Source of the DNA: Polaribacter sp. Hel_I_88
Lineage (GTDB): Bacteria > Bacteroidota > Bacteroidia > Flavobacteriales > Flavobacteriaceae
Direction: 5' to 3'
Assembly (NCBI RefSeq): GCF_000687935.1
Contig: NZ_JHZZ01000001.1
Span: forward strand, 2,626,001-2,690,000
Length of the DNA: 64,000 bases
Every line of letters starts with the position of its first letter. Position 1 is the stretch's first letter. Below, piece after piece: positions 43,162 to 51,938 of this stretch. The position numbers were made by a program, and so were the translations under genes. A model generated the notes under the pieces. That model had not been told where the DNA came from and did no database searches. It worked only from the letters and a program-made list of their open reading frames with translations.

Positions 43162-43235
43162 GCCGATGTAGCTCAGCTGGCTAGAGCAGCTGATTTGTAA
43201 TCAGCAGGTCGTGGGTTCGAGTCCCTCCATCGGCT
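43162..43235 (+). tRNA. tRNA-Thr (anticodon TGT)
   Basis: 74 bases. Acceptor GCCGATG (43162-43168) pairs with CATCGGC (43228-43234). The anticodon loop TTTGTAA holds TGT, and the T-loop reads GGTTCGAGTCC. CCA is not encoded. Confidence 0.97.
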
Positions 43236-43278
43236 CAATAAAAAAAATAAAATAGTTCATTGAAATAGTAAATTTATA

Positions 43279-43360
43279 GGGGAGATACTCAAGCGGCCAA
43301 CGAGGACGGACTGTAACTCCGTTGACTACGTCTTCGCAGGTTCGAATCCTGCTCTCCCCA
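43279..43360 (+). tRNA. tRNA-Tyr (anticodon GTA)
   Basis: 82 bases with a long variable arm. Acceptor GGGGAGA (43279-43285) pairs with TCTCCCC (43353-43359). The anticodon loop CTGTAAC has GTA and lies in the stem ACGGA/TCCGT. Confidence 0.97.
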
Positions 43361-43374
43361 CAAATTTACATTTT

Positions 43375-43447
43375 GCGAAAGTAGCTCAGTTGGTAGAGCG
43401 TCAGCCTTCCAAGCTGAATGTCGCCGGTTCGAACCCGGTCTTTCGCT
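43375..43447 (+). tRNA. tRNA-Gly (anticodon TCC)
   Basis: 73 bases. Acceptor GCGAAAG pairs with CTTTCGC (43440-43446). The anticodon loop CTTCCAA has TCC in stem TCAGC/GCTGA. Confidence 0.97.
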
Positions 43448-43464
43448 CAAATTAAATCAACAAA

Positions 43465-43537
43465 GCCGGTGTAGCTCAGTTGGTAGAGCGCATCCTTGGT
43501 AGGGATGAGGTCGTGGGTTCAAGTCCCGTCGCTGGCT
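43465..43537 (+). tRNA. tRNA-Thr (anticodon GGT)
   Basis: 73 bases. Acceptor GCCGGTG pairs with CGCTGGC (43530-43536) with two G-T pairs. The loop TTGGTAG has GGT in stem CATCC/GGATG. It is 59 bases before tuf. Confidence 0.96.
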
Positions 43538-43596
43538 CATTTAATAAGTATTATTAGACACTATATATTTAAAAATAAAAATTAAAATCAATAATT

Positions 43597-44784
43597 ATGG
43601 CAAAAGGAACTTTTGACCGTTCGAAACCACACTTAAACATCGGTACAATCGGACACGTAGATCACGGTAAAACAACTTTAACTGCGGCTATTACTAAAGT
43701 ATTAGCTGATGCAGGATTCTCTGAAGCTAGGTCTTTTGATCAGATTGATAATGCACCAGAAGAAAAAGAAAGAGGTATTACAATTAATACTTCGCACGTT
43801 GAATACCAAACTGCAAACCGCCACTATGCACACGTAGATTGTCCAGGTCACGCGGATTACGTTAAGAACATGGTAACTGGTGCTGCTCAAATGGATGGTG
43901 CTATCTTGGTGGTTGCTGCTACAGATGGTCCAATGCCACAAACTAGAGAGCATATTTTATTAGGTCGTCAAGTAGGTATTCCACGTATGGTTGTTTTCTT
44001 GAACAAGGTAGATATGGTTGATGATGAAGAGCTTTTAGAGTTAGTTGACATGGAGGTTAGAGAATTATTATCTTTCTATGAATATGATGGTGATAATGGG
44101 CCTGTTGTTTCTGGATCTGCTTTAGGGGCATTGAACGGTGAGCAAAAATGGGTTGATACTGTTTTAGAATTAATGGAGCAAGTTGATGCTTGGATTGAAG
44201 AGCCTTTGAGAGAAATTGATAAGCCTTTCTTAATGCCTGTTGAAGATGTGTTTTCTATTACAGGTCGTGGTACAGTAGCAACTGGACGTATCGAAACTGG
44301 AATTGCAAATACTGGAGATGTTGTTGATATTATTGGTATGGGAGCTGAAAAAATGACTTCTACTATTACTGGTATTGAAATGTTTCGTCAAATCTTAAAT
44401 AGAGGAGAAGCAGGAGATAACGCTGGTATCTTATTAAGAGGTATAGCAAAAGAAGATATTAAAAGAGGAATGGTAATTTGTAAGCCAGGTTCTGTAACTC
44501 CACATGCTAAATTTAAGGCAGAGGTTTATGTCTTGAAAAAAGAAGAAGGTGGACGTCATACTCCATTCCATAATAATTATCGTCCACAGTTCTATGTAAG
44601 AACTACAGATGTAACAGGTACAATTAATTTGCCTGATGGAGTTGAAATGGTTATGCCAGGAGATAACTTAACAATTACTGTAGACTTGATTCAGCCTATT
44701 GCTTTAAACGTAGGTTTAAGATTTGCTATTCGTGAAGGTGGTAGAACTGTAGGAGCAGGTCAGGTAACTGAATTATTAGATTAA
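43597..44784 (+). CDS. tuf: Elongation factor Tu
   Basis: 395 residues. The GTPase G1 motif GHVDHGKTT is near residue 19, G3 DCPGHADYV near 82, G4 NKVD near 136, and the C-terminal barrels end in [13 protein letters not shown]. It delivers aminoacyl-tRNA to the ribosome A site. It stands in the common bacterial cluster tRNA-Thr, tRNA-Tyr, tRNA-Gly, tRNA-Thr, tuf, tRNA-Trp, secE. The start has an AT-rich leader without Shine-Dalgarno. Only one copy is seen in the window. Codon use is biased, as expected for a highly expressed gene. Confidence 0.98.
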   Translation: MAKGTFDRSKPHLNIGTIGHVDHGKTTLTAAITKVLADAGFSEARSFDQIDNAPEEKERGITINTSHVEYQTANRHYAHVDCPGHADYVKNMVTGAAQMDGAILVVAATDGPMPQTREHILLGRQVGIPRMVVFLNKVDMVDDEELLELVDMEVRELLSFYEYDGDNGPVVSGSALGALNGEQKWVDTVLELMEQVDAWIEEPLREIDKPFLMPVEDVFSITGRGTVATGRIETGIANTGDVVDIIGMGAEKMTSTITGIEMFRQILNRGEAGDNAGILLRGIAKEDIKRGMVICKPGSVTPHAKFKAEVYVLKKEEGGRHTPFHNNYRPQFYVRTTDVTGTINLPDGVEMVMPGDNLTITVDLIQPIALNVGLRFAIREGGRTVGAGQVTELLD

Positions 44785-44813
44785 TATTAATTATTTAGTA
44801 ATTGATAAATATA

Positions 44814-44844
44814 AAAGGTATTCCGTTTCTAACGGAATACCTTT
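44814..44844 (+). terminator. Hairpin after tuf
   Basis: A perfect 14-bp stem (44814-44827 with 44831-44844) around a TCT loop, core GGTATTCCGTT. The following T-run is weak (TTTAT), so it may be a partial terminator or an RNA processing site before tRNA-Trp. Confidence 0.75.
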
Positions 44845-44860
44845 ATCAATGAATAAATAT

Positions 44861-44932
44861 ACGGGCGTAGTTCAGCGGTAGAGCACTGGTCTCCAAAACC
44901 AGCTGTCGGGAGTTCGAATCTCTCCGCCCGTG
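44861..44932 (+). tRNA. tRNA-Trp (anticodon CCA)
   Basis: 72 bases. Acceptor ACGGGCG pairs with CGCCCGT (44925-44931). The loop CTCCAAA has CCA in stem CTGGT/ACCAG. It lies just upstream of secE. Confidence 0.97.
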
Positions 44933-44953
44933 CAATAAAAACATAAACGTACG

Positions 44954-45154
44954 ATGAATTTTATACAATATATCAAAGATTCTTTTGATGAGTTAAGTAA
45001 TCACATGACTTGGATTTCAAAAGAAGATGCGCAAAAAACAACAGTAACTGTAGCTGTTTTTACAATATTGTTTGCATTAGCAGTAGCTGGTATAGATTAT
45101 GTTTTTCAAACCGGATTGGATAATTTTTTCGAAATGTTTAAATCTAATTCATAA
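44954..45154 (+). CDS. secE: Preprotein translocase subunit SecE
   Basis: 66 residues with one membrane helix (about 33-52), the short SecE form. The amphipathic part FIQYIKDSFDELSNHMTWISKEDAQKTTV is characteristic, with the conserved W. SecE clamps SecY in the export channel. Its stop overlaps the nusG start by one base (TAATG), so the two are translationally coupled. It directly follows tRNA-Trp by 21 bases. Confidence 0.95.
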   Translation: MNFIQYIKDSFDELSNHMTWISKEDAQKTTVTVAVFTILFALAVAGIDYVFQTGLDNFFEMFKSNS

Positions 45155-45705
45155 TGGCAGCTGATTCAGTAATGAAATGGTATGTTGTTAGAGCCATTGG
45201 AGGACAAGAAAACAAAGTGAAAGCCTATATAGAAACTGAAATTTCTAGAGTAGGTTTATCTGATTATGTTAATCAGGTGATTGTACCTACAGAAAAAGTT
45301 ATTCAAATACGTAATGGTAAGAAAGTAAATAGAGAGAGAGCTTTTTTTCCAGGATATATTATGGTTGAAGCAAATCTTTCGGGAGAAGTTCCTCACGTAA
45401 TTAGGTCTATAACCGGAGTTATTGGTTTTTTAGGTGAAGTAAAAGGAGGAGACCCTGTCCCAATGCGTAAATCTGAGGTTAATAGAATGCTTGGTAAAGT
45501 TGATGAACTTTCTGTTCAAGATGAAAATATGGCTATTCCATTTAATATTGGTGAAACCGTAAAAGTTGTAGATGGACCATTTAATGGATTTGATGGTACT
45601 ATTGAAAAAATAAATGAAGAAAAACGCAAGCTTGAAGTAATGGTAAAGATTTTTGGAAGAAAAACTCCATTAGAATTAAGTTACATGCAAGTAGAAAAGG
45701 TATAA
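45154..45705 (+). CDS. nusG: Transcription termination/antitermination factor NusG
   Basis: 183 residues. The N-terminal RNAP-binding domain opens KWYVVRAIGGQENKVKAYIETE and contains PTEKVIQIRNGKK and FFPGYIMVEA. A KOW domain follows near 125-175 with IGETVKVVDGPFNGFDGTI. It binds the RNA polymerase clamp, keeping elongation going and coupling to ribosomes. No insertion domain is visible. It starts on the secE stop and precedes rplK by 73 bases. Confidence 0.97.
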   Translation: MAADSVMKWYVVRAIGGQENKVKAYIETEISRVGLSDYVNQVIVPTEKVIQIRNGKKVNRERAFFPGYIMVEANLSGEVPHVIRSITGVIGFLGEVKGGDPVPMRKSEVNRMLGKVDELSVQDENMAIPFNIGETVKVVDGPFNGFDGTIEKINEEKRKLEVMVKIFGRKTPLELSYMQVEKV

Positions 45706-45778
45706 TTGTTACACAAATATATAGATCGATTTATTTTGATGCTTCCAAAGTTAAGATAAATCATTAAACATTTTTAAA

Positions 45779-46216
45779 ATGGCAAAAGAAGTTAGTAAAG
45801 TAGTTAAGTTACAAGTAAGGGGAGGCGCAGCGAATCCATCGCCGCCGGTTGGACCCGCTTTAGGTGCTGCTGGTGTTAACATTATGGAGTTCTGTAAACA
45901 GTTTAATGCAAGAACGCAAGACAAACAAGGTAAAGTTTTACCTGTTGTTATTACTGTTTTCAAAGACAAATCGTTTGATTTTGTTGTAAAAACTCCTCCT
46001 GCAGCAGTTCAGTTACTAGAAGTGGCCAAAATTAAAAAAGGTTCAGGAGAACCAAACAGGAAAAAAGTAGCATCAGTTACTTGGGATCAAATTAAAGTGA
46101 TTGCAGAAGACAAAATGGTAGATTTAAATGCCTTTGAGATTTCTTCAGCAATGCGTATGATTGCAGGTACAGCACGTTCTATGGGTTTAACAGTTAAAGG
46201 AAATGCACCAGCATAA
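45779..46216 (+). CDS. rplK: 50S ribosomal protein L11 (uL11)
   Basis: 145 residues. Start [39 protein letters not shown] is the L11 signature, and the C-terminal RNA-binding domain ends [15 protein letters not shown]. It binds 23S rRNA in the GTPase-associated centre with L10. It is followed by rplA after 20 bases. In many bacteria L1 represses this pair by binding the mRNA; the leader here (45706-45778) is short and I see no obvious L1-type target. Confidence 0.97.
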   Translation: MAKEVSKVVKLQVRGGAANPSPPVGPALGAAGVNIMEFCKQFNARTQDKQGKVLPVVITVFKDKSFDFVVKTPPAAVQLLEVAKIKKGSGEPNRKKVASVTWDQIKVIAEDKMVDLNAFEISSAMRMIAGTARSMGLTVKGNAPA

Positions 46217-46236
46217 ACTTTATAAAAAGTAGTAAA

Positions 46237-46926
46237 ATGGCAAAATTAACAAAAAAGCAAAAAGAAGCGCACGCGAAATTAGATCGTTCTCAATCGTATG
46301 ATTTAGCAGCAGCTTCAGCGTTAGTCAAAGACATTACTAATGTAAAGTTTGATGCATCAGTAGATTTAGCAATACGTTTAGGAGTAGATCCACGTAAAGC
46401 TAATCAAATGGTTCGTGGTGTAGTAACATTACCTCATGGAACAGGAAAAGATGTAAAAGTTTTAGCATTAGTAACTCCAGATAAAGAAGCAGAGGCTAAA
46501 GAAGCAGGTGCAGATTACGTTGGATTAGATGAGTACCTTCAGAAGATTAAAGGAGGTTGGACAGATGTAGATGTAATTATCACGATGCCTGCAGTTATGG
46601 GTAAATTAGGTCCTTTAGGTAGAATATTAGGTCCTAGAGGTTTAATGCCTAACCCAAAAACAGGTACAGTAACTATGGATGTTGCTAAAGCTGTACAAGA
46701 TGTAAAAGCTGGTAAAATCGATTTTAAAGTTGATAAAACTGGTATTGTACACGCTTCAATTGGAAAAGTATCTTTTGATGCTATAAAACTTCAAGAGAAT
46801 GCAAACGAGCTAATACAAACTATTATTAAATTGAAACCAACAACTGCTAAAGGCGTTTATGTAAAAAGCGTTTTTATGTCTAGTACAATGAGTCCTAGTA
46901 TCGCTGTTGAGGTAAAAACTGTTTAA
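46237..46926 (+). CDS. rplA: 50S ribosomal protein L1 (uL1)
   Basis: 229 residues, standard. Signature parts include [31 protein letters not shown] and [18 protein letters not shown] (about 128-145). It binds 23S rRNA and moves the E-site tRNA with the stalk. It often autoregulates its own operon by binding mRNA. It is 20 bases after rplK and 19 before rplJ, so it is transcribed in one unit with both. Confidence 0.97.
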   Translation: MAKLTKKQKEAHAKLDRSQSYDLAAASALVKDITNVKFDASVDLAIRLGVDPRKANQMVRGVVTLPHGTGKDVKVLALVTPDKEAEAKEAGADYVGLDEYLQKIKGGWTDVDVIITMPAVMGKLGPLGRILGPRGLMPNPKTGTVTMDVAKAVQDVKAGKIDFKVDKTGIVHASIGKVSFDAIKLQENANELIQTIIKLKPTTAKGVYVKSVFMSSTMSPSIAVEVKTV

Positions 46927-46945
46927 TACGTTAAAACTTATAATT

Positions 46946-47461
46946 ATGACTAGAGAAGAGAAATCACAAGTAATACAAGATTTAACAGAAGTATTAGCAG
47001 ATACTAATACGTTATATTTAGCAGATATTTCTGGATTAAATGCACAGACTACTTCTAATTTACGTAGAGCATGTTTTAAGGCAGGTATTCAGTTATCAGT
47101 TGTTAAAAATACATTACTTGCGAAAGCAATGGAAGCATCAGATAAAGATTTTGGTGATCTTCCAACAGTATTAAAAGGTAATACTTCTATGATGATTTCT
47201 GAAGCAGCTAATGCTCCAGCTAAATTAATCAAAGAATTTAGAAAAAAATCTAAGAAACCATTATTAAAAGGGGCTTTTGCAGAAGAGTCTGTTTATATTG
47301 GAGATGATCAATTAGATGCTTTAGTAGATATTAAGTCTAAAGAAGAATTAATTGGAGAAATCATTGGATTATTACAGTCACCAGCGAAGAATGTTATTGG
47401 AGCATTACAATCTGGAGGACAAAAACTTTCAGGTATTTTAAAGACATTATCTGAAAAATAA
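46946..47461 (+). CDS. rplJ: 50S ribosomal protein L10 (uL10)
   Basis: 171 residues. The N-terminal rRNA-binding domain starts MTREEKSQVIQDLTEVLADTNTLYLADISG, and the C-terminal helix (QSPAKNVIGALQSGGQKLSGILKTLSEK) carries the L7/L12 dimers. It holds the stalk base on 23S rRNA. In other bacteria L10 with L12 represses translation of its own mRNA. It is 50 bases before rplL. Confidence 0.96.
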   Translation: MTREEKSQVIQDLTEVLADTNTLYLADISGLNAQTTSNLRRACFKAGIQLSVVKNTLLAKAMEASDKDFGDLPTVLKGNTSMMISEAANAPAKLIKEFRKKSKKPLLKGAFAEESVYIGDDQLDALVDIKSKEELIGEIIGLLQSPAKNVIGALQSGGQKLSGILKTLSEK

Positions 47462-47511
47462 ACAAGCGCACAAATAAACTATAATAAACAAAATTTTTAA
47501 AAACAATTAAA

Positions 47512-47886
47512 ATGGCAGATTTAAAAGATTTCGCAGAGCAATTAGTTAACTTAACAGTAAAAGAAGTTAATGAATTAGCTACTATCTTAAAAGACGAGTA
47601 TGGTATTGAGCCAGCAGCAGCAGCAGTTGCAGTTGCAGGACCAGCAGCAGGTGGAGAAGAAGAAGCAGATGAGCAAACTGAATTCGATGTAATTTTAACA
47701 GCAGCAGGTGGTTCTAAGCTTGCAGTAGTAAAATTAGTTAAAGAATTAACTGGTTTAGGATTAAAAGAAGCAAAAGGTATCGTAGATAGCGCTCCTGCAG
47801 CAGTAAAAGAAGGTGTATCTAAAGATGAGGCAGAAGGTCTTAAAAAATCTTTAGAAGAAGCTGGAGCTGAAGTAGAGCTTAAGTAA
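47512..47886 (+). CDS. rplL: 50S ribosomal protein L7/L12 (bL12)
   Basis: 124 residues. N-terminal dimer domain ([24 protein letters not shown]), alanine- and glutamate-rich hinge ([18 protein letters not shown]) and the C-terminal factor-binding domain ([31 protein letters not shown]). It recruits EF-Tu and EF-G. It is made in several copies per ribosome, and a hairpin just downstream (47932-47970) may limit read-through to rpoB. Confidence 0.97.
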   Translation: MADLKDFAEQLVNLTVKEVNELATILKDEYGIEPAAAAVAVAGPAAGGEEEADEQTEFDVILTAAGGSKLAVVKLVKELTGLGLKEAKGIVDSAPAAVKEGVSKDEAEGLKKSLEEAGAEVELK

Positions 47887-47931
47887 GCTTTAATCCTGAT
47901 TTCATTTATTGGAATTAGGACAACAAATTTA

Positions 47932-47970
47932 GGTTTAGGTACTAAAAACACATGTTTTTAGTCCTAAACC
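47932..47970 (+). promoter_or_regulatory. Long hairpin between rplL and rpoB
   Basis: A 17-bp stem with one bulged T (47940) and an ACAT loop: GGTTTAGG-T-ACTAAAAAC pairs with GTTTTTAGTCCTAAACC. It lies 46 bases after the rplL stop and 62 before the rpoB start. No long T-run follows, so it fits an attenuator or RNase III cut site better than a full terminator. A similar role is known for the E. coli rplL-rpoB gap. Confidence 0.75.
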
Positions 47971-48031
47971 ATTTTGTGTATATATTCGTTCTTTATTTTA
48001 ATTCAGATTTTAATCAAAAAAATATTCTCTT

Positions 48032-51000
48032 TTGGCAACGAAAAACACTACTGAAAGAATCAACTTCGCCACTTCTAAAATGATTAAGGAGTATCCAGAT
48101 TTCTTGGATATTCAGGTAAAATCTTTTCAAGATTTTTTCCAACTTCAAACAAAAGCAGAAGAAAGAGGTGAAGAAGGTTTGTATAAAACCTTCATGGATA
48201 ACTTTCCTATTACAGATACAAGAAATCAATTCGTTTTAGAATTTTTAGATTACTTTGTAGATCCACCTAGATATTCAATACAAGAGTGTATTGAAAGAGG
48301 TCTTACACACAGTGTTCCTTTAAAAGCACGTCTAAAACTTTACTGTACAGACCCAGAACACGAAGATTTCGAAACTATTGTTCAAGATGTTTATCTTGGT
48401 ACAATTCCTTATATGACAAACTCTGGTACCTTTGTAATTAATGGTGCAGAGCGTGTGGTAGTTTCTCAATTACACAGATCACCAGGTGTATTTTTTGGAC
48501 AGTCATTCCACGCAAATGGTACAAAATTATATTCAGCAAGAGTAATTCCTTTTAAAGGTTCTTGGATAGAATTTGCAACCGATATCAATCAAGTAATGTA
48601 TGCTTATATTGATAGAAAGAAAAAATTACCAGTAACAACATTATTCAGAGCTATAGGTTTTGAAAGAGATAAAGATATTTTAGAGATTTTTGATCTTGCT
48701 GAAGAAGTAAAAGTTTCTAAAGCTGGTTTAAAGAAAGTATTAGGACGCAAATTAGCGGCTAGAGTTCTAAAAACTTGGCATGAAGATTTTGTGGATGAAG
48801 ATACTGGAGAGGTTGTATCAATTGAAAGAAATGAAATAATTTTTGATCGTGATACAATTCTTGAAAAAGAACACATTGATGAAATAATGGAAGCAGGTGC
48901 TAAAACCGTTTTACTACATAAAGTAGACAACGATTTAGCAGATTATGCTATTATACATAATACATTACAGAAAGATCCTACGAATTCTGAAAAGGAAGCT
49001 GTAGAACATATTTATAGACAATTACGTAATGCAGAACCGCCAGATGAAGAGACTGCAAGAGGTATAATCGATAAGTTATTCTTTTCTGAACAAAGATATA
49101 ATTTAGGTGAAGTAGGTCGTTTTAGAATGAACACCAAACTTCAATTAAATGAACCTATAGATCAAAAAGTATTAACGAAGTTAGATATTATTACGATTAT
49201 AAAATATCTAATTGAATTGATAAACTCTAAAGCAGAAGTAGATGATATTGATCATTTATCAAACAGAAGAGTTAGAACTGTAGGAGAGCAATTAGCAGGT
49301 CAGTTTGGTGTTGGTTTAGCTAGAATGGCTAGAACAATTCGTGAACGTATGAATGTACGTGATAACGAAGTTTTTACACCTATTGATTTAATTAACGCAA
49401 AAACTTTATCATCTGTAATTAATTCTTTCTTTGGTACTAACCAGTTATCTCAGTTTATGGATCAAACAAATCCATTAGCAGAGATTACACATAAGCGTAG
49501 GTTATCTGCACTTGGACCTGGTGGTTTATCAAGAGAAAGAGCTGGTTTTGAGGTACGTGACGTTCACTATACTCATTATGGACGTTTATGTCCTATTGAA
49601 ACACCTGAAGGACCAAACATTGGTTTAATTTCTTCACTTTCTGTTTTTGCAAAAGTGAACAATTTAGGATTCATTGAAACTCCATATAGAAAAGTAGACA
49701 ATGGTGTAGTAGCTGGTGATGAACCAATCTATTTAAGTGCTGAAGAGGAAGAAGGAATGAAAATTGCTCAATCTAATTTAGAACTTAATGAAGATGGTAC
49801 TATTGTTTTAGATAGAGTTATTGCAAGAGAAGAGGGCGATTTTCCTGTTGTTAACCCAGATGAGATTAACTATATGGATGTTGCACCAAACCAAATTGCA
49901 TCAATATCTGCATCTTTAATTCCATTTTTGGAACATGATGATGCTAACCGTGCTTTGATGGGATCTAACATGATGCGTCAAGCAGTTCCTTTATTACGTC
50001 CTGAGTCTCCTATTGTTGGAACAGGTTTAGAACGTAGAGTTGCAAAAGATTCTAGAATCTTAATTAATGCAGAAGGAGCAGGAGTTGTTACTTATGTTGA
50101 TGCAAATCAAATAACTATAAAGTACGACAGAACCGAAGAAGAAAAAATGGTAAGTTTTGATTCTGATGAAGTTACTTATAACTTAATCAAGTTTAGAAAA
50201 ACAAACCAAGGTACTTCTATCAACCTAAAACCAATTGTAGAAAAAGGAGATAGAGTTGAAGAAGGGCAAGTTCTTTGTGAAGGTTATGCAACACAAAAAG
50301 GAGAATTAGCTTTAGGTAGAAACATGAAAGTAGCCTTTATGCCTTGGAAAGGGTATAACTTTGAGGATGCCATCGTAATTTCAGAGAAAGTTGTTCGTGA
50401 AGATATATTTACATCTATTCATATCGATGAGTATTCTTTAGATGTTAGAGATACAAAATTAGGAACTGAAGAGTTAACTAATGATATTCCTAACGTTTCT
50501 GAAGAAGCTACCAAAGATTTAGATGAAAATGGAATGATAAGAATTGGAGCAGAAGTAAATCCTGGTGATATCTTAATTGGTAAAATTACACCAAAAGGAG
50601 AATCTGATCCAACTCCAGAAGAAAAATTATTACGTGCTATTTTTGGTGATAAAGCAGGTGATGTAAAAGATGCATCATTAAAAGCTTCTCCATCTTTAAG
50701 AGGTGTAGTAATTGATAAAAAATTATTTAGAAGAGCTGTTAAAGATAAGAACAAGAGATTAAGAGATAAAGAAGCTGTTGCAACTTTAGAGCAATCTTTC
50801 GTTTCTAAGTTTGAAACTTTAAAAGATGAATTAATTGATAAATTATTCACTTTAATAAGCGGAAAAACATCTCAAGGAGTTTTTAACGATTTAGGAGAAG
50901 AAGTTTTACCAAAAGGTAAAAAATATACGCTTAAAATGTTAAATTCTGTTGATGATTATATTCACTTAACAGGTTCTTGGACAACTGATAAAGATTTAAA

Positions 51001-51841
51001 TACTTTAGTTGGTGAATTAGTTCACAATTATAAAATTAAAGTAAATGATTTACAAGGTTCTTTAAGACGTCAAAAATTTACAATTTCTGTAGGTGATGAA
51101 TTACCGGCTGGAATTTTAAAATTAGCTAAAATTTACATCGCTAAAAAACGTAAGTTAAAAGTAGGTGATAAAATGGCAGGACGTCATGGAAACAAAGGTA
51201 TTGTAGCTAGAATTGTAAGAGCTGAAGATATGCCTTTCTTAGAAGATGGAACTCCAGTAGATATCGTTTTAAATCCTTTAGGTGTACCATCTCGTATGAA
51301 CATTGGTCAGATTTATGAAACTGTTCTTGGTTGGGCAGGTCAAAAATTAGGAACTAAATATGCAACACCAATTTTTGATGGAGCATCTTTAGATCAGATT
51401 AATGGAATTACAGACGAAGCTGGTGTACCAAGATTTGGACATACTTATTTATATGATGGTGGAACAGGAAAACGTTTCGATCAACCAGCAACAGTTGGTA
51501 TCATTTATATGATTAAGTTAGGACACATGATTGAAGATAAAATGCATGCTCGTTCTATTGGACCATATTCTTTAATTACTCAACAACCTTTAGGTGGTAA
51601 AGCACAATTTGGAGGTCAGCGTTTTGGAGAGATGGAAGTTTGGGCGCTTGAAGCATATGGAGCATCAAGTATCTTAAGAGAAATCTTAACCGTAAAATCT
51701 GATGATGTTATGGGTAGAGCTAAAACATACGAAAGTATTGTGAAAGGTGAAGCAATGCCAGAACCAGGTTTACCAGAATCTTTTAACGTATTAATGCATG
51801 AACTGAAAGGTTTAGGTTTAGACGTTAGATTAGAAGAATAA
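48032..51841 (+). CDS. rpoB: DNA-directed RNA polymerase subunit beta
   Basis: 1269 residues. The start is a TTG, since the reading frame upstream closes at 48011-48013 and no ATG fits. The rifampicin pocket [38 protein letters not shown] is wild-type in pattern (split here into one region near residues 470-507). Further motifs: [44 protein letters not shown]. It makes the catalytic cleft with beta-prime. Its mRNA is preceded by the rplL-rpoB hairpin, and a 70-base spacer with GAATACT repeats lies before rpoC. The Bacteroidota-style insertion between beta regions is present. Confidence 0.98.
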   Translation: MATKNTTERINFATSKMIKEYPDFLDIQVKSFQDFFQLQTKAEERGEEGLYKTFMDNFPITDTRNQFVLEFLDYFVDPPRYSIQECIERGLTHSVPLKARLKLYCTDPEHEDFETIVQDVYLGTIPYMTNSGTFVINGAERVVVSQLHRSPGVFFGQSFHANGTKLYSARVIPFKGSWIEFATDINQVMYAYIDRKKKLPVTTLFRAIGFERDKDILEIFDLAEEVKVSKAGLKKVLGRKLAARVLKTWHEDFVDEDTGEVVSIERNEIIFDRDTILEKEHIDEIMEAGAKTVLLHKVDNDLADYAIIHNTLQKDPTNSEKEAVEHIYRQLRNAEPPDEETARGIIDKLFFSEQRYNLGEVGRFRMNTKLQLNEPIDQKVLTKLDIITIIKYLIELINSKAEVDDIDHLSNRRVRTVGEQLAGQFGVGLARMARTIRERMNVRDNEVFTPIDLINAKTLSSVINSFFGTNQLSQFMDQTNPLAEITHKRRLSALGPGGLSRERAGFEVRDVHYTHYGRLCPIETPEGPNIGLISSLSVFAKVNNLGFIETPYRKVDNGVVAGDEPIYLSAEEEEGMKIAQSNLELNEDGTIVLDRVIAREEGDFPVVNPDEINYMDVAPNQIASISASLIPFLEHDDANRALMGSNMMRQAVPLLRPESPIVGTGLERRVAKDSRILINAEGAGVVTYVDANQITIKYDRTEEEKMVSFDSDEVTYNLIKFRKTNQGTSINLKPIVEKGDRVEEGQVLCEGYATQKGELALGRNMKVAFMPWKGYNFEDAIVISEKVVREDIFTSIHIDEYSLDVRDTKLGTEELTNDIPNVSEEATKDLDENGMIRIGAEVNPGDILIGKITPKGESDPTPEEKLLRAIFGDKAGDVKDASLKASPSLRGVVIDKKLFRRAVKDKNKRLRDKEAVATLEQSFVSKFETLKDELIDKLFTLISGKTSQGVFNDLGEEVLPKGKKYTLKMLNSVDDYIHLTGSWTTDKDLNTLVGELVHNYKIKVNDLQGSLRRQKFTISVGDELPAGILKLAKIYIAKKRKLKVGDKMAGRHGNKGIVARIVRAEDMPFLEDGTPVDIVLNPLGVPSRMNIGQIYETVLGWAGQKLGTKYATPIFDGASLDQINGITDEAGVPRFGHTYLYDGGTGKRFDQPATVGIIYMIKLGHMIEDKMHARSIGPYSLITQQPLGGKAQFGGQRFGEMEVWALEAYGASSILREILTVKSDDVMGRAKTYESIVKGEAMPEPGLPESFNVLMHELKGLGLDVRLEE

Positions 51842-51859
51842 TATTAGTAAACAGTTAAT

Positions 51860-51927
51860 CAGTATTCAGTAAGCAGTCAGCTTCTGAATACTGAATACTG
51901 AATACTGCCAATTGAATACTGAATACT
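51860..51927 (+). repeat. GAATACT repeats and hairpin between rpoB and rpoC
   Basis: CAGTATTCAG (51860-51869) pairs with CTGAATACTG (51884-51893). Three GAATACT copies abut at 51886-51906, and two more are at 51914-51927, right up to the rpoC start region. The unit is 7 bases, as in the AACCACT array at 41251, but the sequence differs. It is inside a transcribed operon of essential genes. Confidence 0.9.
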
Positions 51928-51938
51928 TATTTAAAGAC

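Noticed and set aside
47394-47951. 185-codon minus-strand frame over rplL
   Set aside because: It is the reverse shadow of the alanine-rich rplL gene and of low complexity.
50419-50850. 143-codon minus-strand frame inside rpoB
   Set aside because: Reverse shadow of a highly conserved coding region; serine-rich composition is typical of such shadows.
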